Source: Pelomonas cellulosilytica (lineage in GTDB: Bacteria; Pseudomonadota; Gammaproteobacteria; Burkholderiales; Burkholderiaceae_C). Taken from it: a stretch of DNA of 64,000 bases. Below, one piece after another: positions 61,048-64,000 of this stretch. Under the pieces are notes generated by a model. The model saw only the letters and a list, made by a program, of their open reading frames with translations. It searched no databases and had not been told where the DNA came from. How positions within the stretch are numbered: position 1 is the first letter of the stretch; the number at the start of each line of letters is the position of its first letter. Position numbers and translations under genes: made by a program. The stretch is from NCBI RefSeq assembly GCF_021353265.1, contig NZ_JAJTWU010000001.1:186001-250000 (forward strand). Direction: 5' to 3'.

Positions 61048-62364
61048 ATGCCATCACTTTGCCCCATTCTTGTATTTCACCGTGTCGCCCTGCTCACCCT
61101 GGTGCTGGCCGAACCGGTTCTTGCCGCTCAGATCGGCACCATCCCGCCCGCCGAATCGCTGACGGCCTCGCGCATCGCGGCGCTGCCTGCCGCCGATCGC
61201 GCGCCGTGGGCGGCGTATCTGGCGCGTTCCGAGGCCCAGTGGGCCGCGGACCGTGAGGCACTGGCGGCTGAACGCCAGGGTCTGTCCACGCTGCCGCCAG
61301 CGCGCGCTGGCGGCCACAGTGAGGGCAGCATGCCGCTGGACAAGCCGGCGAACTGGTACGCCAGCGAAGGGGCGCTGGTCGTCGCGCGCAACATCCTCAG
61401 CTTCCAGACGCCCGCGGGGGGCTGGGGCAAGAACCAGCCGCGCAACGCGCCGCCGCGCGAACGGGGCCAGGCCTATGTGGCCGAAAACAACCTGAAGAAG
61501 CCGTCGCCGAACGACTATGACCTCCCGCAGGACTCGCAGTGGAGCTATGTCGGCACCGTCGACAACGACGCGACCATCACCGAGATCCGTTTCCTGGCTC
61601 GCGTGGCCAAGCAGTTCCCGGGCGCCGCCGGCGAGCCCTACCGCCAGGCCGCACAGCGCGGCGTCGTCTACTTGCTGGCCGCTCAGTTCCCCAACGGCGG
61701 CTGGCCGCAGGTGTGGCCGCTGCAGGGCGGCTATCACGACGCGGTCACGCTGAACGACAACGCCCTCGTCGAGGTGGCCGAGCTGATGGGCATGGTGTCG
61801 CGCGGCGAGGCGGAGCTGGGCTTCATGCCGGCCAACATGAAGACGGCAGCTGCTGCCGCGCAGGCGCGCTCCGTGCAGTTGCTGCTGGCAGCGCAGATCC
61901 GCATCAACGGCAAGCTCACGATGTGGGCCCAGCAGCATGACCCGCTGACGCTCGCCCCGTCGTCGGCCCGCAACTACGAGCCGCCGGCGCTGTGCAGCGG
62001 CGAAAGCGCCAACGCGCTGCGCTTCCTGATGAGCCTGCCCAACCCGTCGCCGGCCATCATCGAGGCGGTGAAGGGCGGCGTCGCCATGCTGAAGTCGCTG
62101 GCCGTGCGCGACGTGGGCTTCGTGAAGGTGGACGACGCGCGCCGGCTGGTGGCTCAGCCCGGGGCCGGGCCGCTGTGGGCGCGCTACTACGACCCGGTCA
62201 CGCTCAGACCCGTTTTTGGCGATCGCGACAAGAGCCTGCACGACGACGTCAACGACCTCAGCGCCGAGCGCCGCAATGGCTACTCCTGGTGGGGCACCTG
62301 GCCGATGAAGACGGTGGCGGACTATGACGCCTGGGCGGCCCGCTGGGTCAAGCCTGCTTCCTGA
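61048..62364 (+). CDS. Pectate lyase, PL10 family (PelA-like)
   Basis: A 438-residue exported lyase. Signal peptide about 1-26 (VALLTLVLAEPVLA). The PL10 domain covers about 80-430, with FQTPAGGWGKNQPR, DNDATITEIRFLARV, YLLAAQFPNGGWPQVWP, HDAVTLNDNALVEV and the C-terminal GYSWWGTWP. It eliminates polygalacturonate with Ca2+. The last 17 bp overlap the convergent MFS gene. With the MFS sugar-acid permease and aldehyde dehydrogenase next to it, it points to use of pectin-derived sugar acids. Confidence 0.9.
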   Translation: MPSLCPILVFHRVALLTLVLAEPVLAAQIGTIPPAESLTASRIAALPAADRAPWAAYLARSEAQWAADREALAAERQGLSTLPPARAGGHSEGSMPLDKPANWYASEGALVVARNILSFQTPAGGWGKNQPRNAPPRERGQAYVAENNLKKPSPNDYDLPQDSQWSYVGTVDNDATITEIRFLARVAKQFPGAAGEPYRQAAQRGVVYLLAAQFPNGGWPQVWPLQGGYHDAVTLNDNALVEVAELMGMVSRGEAELGFMPANMKTAAAAAQARSVQLLLAAQIRINGKLTMWAQQHDPLTLAPSSARNYEPPALCSGESANALRFLMSLPNPSPAIIEAVKGGVAMLKSLAVRDVGFVKVDDARRLVAQPGAGPLWARYYDPVTLRPVFGDRDKSLHDDVNDLSAERRNGYSWWGTWPMKTVADYDAWAARWVKPAS

Positions 62365-63712
62365 GCTCGAAACGCTTGATGTCGCCGACGACGAACAGGT
62401 AGCAGCACACGGCCACCAGCGCGTTCGCGGCGACGAAGACGAGGGCCGCGTTGAAAGAACCCGTGCCCTTGATCAGGTAGCCGATAACGATGGGTGTCGT
62501 GATGCCGGCCGTGTTGCCGAAGGTATTGAACAGCGCGCCGGATAGCCCCGAGATCTCCCGCGGCGAGGTGTCGGACACGACCGCCCAGCCGAGCGCTCCC
62601 AGGCCCTTGCCGAAGAAGGCCAGCGACATGATGGCCACGACTACGGCAGCACTGTCGACGTAGTTGCACAGGATCATGCTCGTTGACAGCAGCATGCCGA
62701 TGACGATCGGCGTTTTGCGCGCGACGGTCAAGCTCCTGCCTCGGCGCAGCAGGCCGTCGGAGATCAGCCCGCCCAGTACGCCGCCCGCAAAGCCGCAGAT
62801 CGCCGGCAGCGCCGCGACGAAGCCGGCGTTCAGGATGCTCATGCCGCGCTCCTTGACGAGGTAGACGGGGAACCAAGTCAGGAAGAAATAGGTCAGCGTC
62901 GTGATGCAGTACTGGCCCACGTAGACGCCCATAAGCATGCGGTTCCCCAGCAGCTGCTTGATGTAGCCCAACTTCGGGCTGTTGGGCGCGAAGCTGCGGC
63001 TCTGCGTGCCGGGCTGGTCCATGTTGACGAGTGCGCCGCCGGCGGCGATGTAGTCCAGTTCGGCCTGGTTGACGCCCGGGTGGGTGCGCGGCGTGTAGAC
63101 CGCCTTGAGCCACACCGCGGCAAGCGCGACGCCGAGCACTCCCATGACGACGAAGACGGCTGGCCAGCCATAGCTGTGCGTGATCCAGCCCATCAGCGGC
63201 GCGAACAGTACCGTTGCGAAGTACTGTGCCGAGTTGAAGATGGCCGACGCCGTGCCGCGCTCGGCTGCAGGGAACCATGCCGCCACGATGCGACCGTTGG
63301 CGGGGAAGGACGGCGCCTCGGCCGCACCGACTAGGAAACGTAGCGCGAACAGCACAACGACTGCCGTGCCTGCGCTGGCCGTCAGGAACGTGATGCCACC
63401 CTGCAACAGCGTGAAGAGCGACCACAGCAGGATGCTACCCGCGTAGACGCTCTTGGAGCCGAAGCGGTCCAGCAGCCAGCCACCCGGCAGCTGCGCGATG
63501 ACGTAGGACCAGCCGAATGCCGAGAAGATGTAGCCCATCGTCACGGCGTCGATGCCCAGCTCCTTGGACAGCGCTGGGCCGGCGATGGACAGCGTCGCGC
63601 GGTCGGCGTAGTTGAGCGTCGTCACGATGAACAGCATCGCCAGGATGGCGAAGCGCTTCTTCGTGCGGGTGGCACTGGTCGTGGCAGCCAGCGGTGCAGC
63701 GGTGGTGGTCAT
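62348..63712 (-). CDS. MFS sugar-acid transporter (glucarate/galactonate-type)
   Basis: A 454-residue protein with 12 predicted transmembrane helices of the anion:cation symporter MFS subfamily (GudP/DgoT/ExuT-like), starting after KKRFAILAMLFIVTTLNYADRA, a typical opening for this subfamily. It includes RFLVGAAEAPSFPANGRIV, where RxxxGxxEAxxFP is diagnostic. Substrates in the family include D-glucarate, galactarate, galactonate and hexuronates; the neighbourhood of a pectate lyase and a dehydrogenase favours galacturonate or its oxidation product. The end overlaps the pectate lyase gene by 17 bp on the other strand. Confidence 0.87.
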   Translation of the reverse strand: MTTTAAPLAATTSATRTKKRFAILAMLFIVTTLNYADRATLSIAGPALSKELGIDAVTMGYIFSAFGWSYVIAQLPGGWLLDRFGSKSVYAGSILLWSLFTLLQGGITFLTASAGTAVVVLFALRFLVGAAEAPSFPANGRIVAAWFPAAERGTASAIFNSAQYFATVLFAPLMGWITHSYGWPAVFVVMGVLGVALAAVWLKAVYTPRTHPGVNQAELDYIAAGGALVNMDQPGTQSRSFAPNSPKLGYIKQLLGNRMLMGVYVGQYCITTLTYFFLTWFPVYLVKERGMSILNAGFVAALPAICGFAGGVLGGLISDGLLRRGRSLTVARKTPIVIGMLLSTSMILCNYVDSAAVVVAIMSLAFFGKGLGALGWAVVSDTSPREISGLSGALFNTFGNTAGITTPIVIGYLIKGTGSFNAALVFVAANALVAVCCYLFVVGDIKRFELRKQA

Positions 63713-63777
63713 CGGGCGTCTCCGGGCAATGCAGCGGCCCCACCTTCTGCCGGGTGGTTGTGCCGAAAGAGTGGGGA

Positions 63778-64000
63778 TCAGGCTTGGGTGTAGGCCGTCT
63801 TCACCGTCGTGTAGAACTCGGCGGCGTAGCGGCCCTGCTCGCGCGGGCCGTAGCTGGAACCCTTGCGGCCGCCGAACGGCACGTGATAGTCCACGCCCGC
63901 CGTCGGCAGGTTGACCATGACCATGCCGGCCTGCGAGTGACGCTTGAAGTGCGTGGCGTGCTTCAGCGACGTCGTCGCGATGCCGGCGGCCAGGCCGAAC
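63778..64000 (-). CDS. Aldehyde dehydrogenase, C-terminal part
   Basis: Only the last 73 codons are in the window, ending GRYAAEFYTTVKTAYTQA. The segment ATHFKRHSQAGMVMVNLPTAGVDYHVPFGGRKGSSYGPREQG is the typical C-terminal region of NAD(P)-dependent aldehyde dehydrogenases, with the PFGGRKGSSYG motif resembling the alpha-ketoglutaric (2,5-dioxovalerate) semialdehyde dehydrogenase type. This enzyme completes oxidative hexuronate/glucarate degradation to 2-oxoglutarate, which fits the neighbouring transporter. The active-site Cys is beyond the edge. It precedes the transporter gene by 65 bp on the same strand. Confidence 0.8.
   Translation of the reverse strand, partial: FGLAAGIATTSLKHATHFKRHSQAGMVMVNLPTAGVDYHVPFGGRKGSSYGPREQGRYAAEFYTTVKTAYTQA

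Overview
The window is about 64 kb of GC-rich (high-60s percent by eye) chromosomal DNA from a betaproteobacterium of the order Burkholderiales, most like the Roseateles/Mitsuaria/Pelomonas group. The evidence is the gene content and order (ffh/ccsA next to pilSR; an aroQ-accB-accC-prmA cluster with a DUF3426 zinc-ribbon protein; an alanine/lysine-rich histone H1-like gene after nrdAB; PEP-CTERM proteins) and heavy G/C third-position bias. I saw no rRNA, tRNA, CRISPR array, phage or intact insertion sequence. Most of the window is ordinary, densely packed chromosome with many ATGA-type overlaps.

Layout. 1-4.5 kb: 5' end of ffh (minus), then ccsA-like, a small metal-ribbon protein, pilS and pilR (plus). 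4.5-10.1 kb: nrdA and nrdB behind a promoter with two NrdR boxes, then a repetitive histone H1-like gene and its terminator. 10.17-10.78 kb: a scar of mobile DNA (a group II intron-like 5' end joined to a frameshifted IS1595-type transposase). 10.8-21.4 kb, all minus: DUF3426 protein, prmA, accC, accB, aroQ, a TlpA-like protein, a conserved unknown, mtgA, aroE, a TonB-like protein, an RNB-domain RNase and a YqiA-like esterase. 21.5-28.4 kb, plus: a large secreted zinc metalloprotease, a PaaI thioesterase, a CsgG-like lipoprotein, nudB, an EEP-family nuclease/phosphatase and clsB. 28.4-37.1 kb: an exported unknown and the complete histidine-utilisation locus, hutHU (minus) diverging from hutCDIGF (plus), with the five-enzyme route through formylglutamate. 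37.2-48.3 kb: a TPR/degenerate-GGDEF/EAL protein, a chemoreceptor, a GH5 cellulase with two CBM6 domains, an asparaginase, and a sensor kinase/LuxR-type regulator pair bracketed by two PEP-CTERM genes. 48.4-54.4 kb: a DUF429 protein, a TonB-dependent receptor, and a two-gene unit encoding a small basic protein and an unusual AAA+/M41 protease. 54.4-61 kb, minus: a CpdA-like phosphodiesterase, arginase, LOG-family protein, MoeB/ThiF-like enzyme, CtpA-type protease and a metallophosphoesterase lipoprotein. 61-64 kb: a PL10 pectate lyase (plus) facing an MFS sugar-acid transporter and the end of an aldehyde dehydrogenase (minus).

Working together. Cellulase, pectate lyase, the sugar-acid transporter, the dehydrogenase and the histidine pathway suggest a free-living or plant/soil/water-associated heterotroph that degrades plant polymers and uses amino acids. 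PilSR, the chemoreceptor and the EAL protein indicate twitching/swimming and c-di-GMP control.

Most notable: (1) an AAA+ motor whose motifs look like the Clp (D2/HCLR) type rather than FtsH, fused to a complete FtsH-type M41 zinc peptidase and preceded by an overlapping 80-residue gene; (2) a duplicated accC start that now forms a 37-codon leader ORF; (3) the cellulase gene sitting between two copies of the chemoreceptor/asparaginase junction, which looks like an insertion footprint; (4) a 14-bp match between the hut operator-like dyad and the loop region of the hairpin between nrdA and nrdB; (5) the intron/IS scar placed directly behind a terminator.
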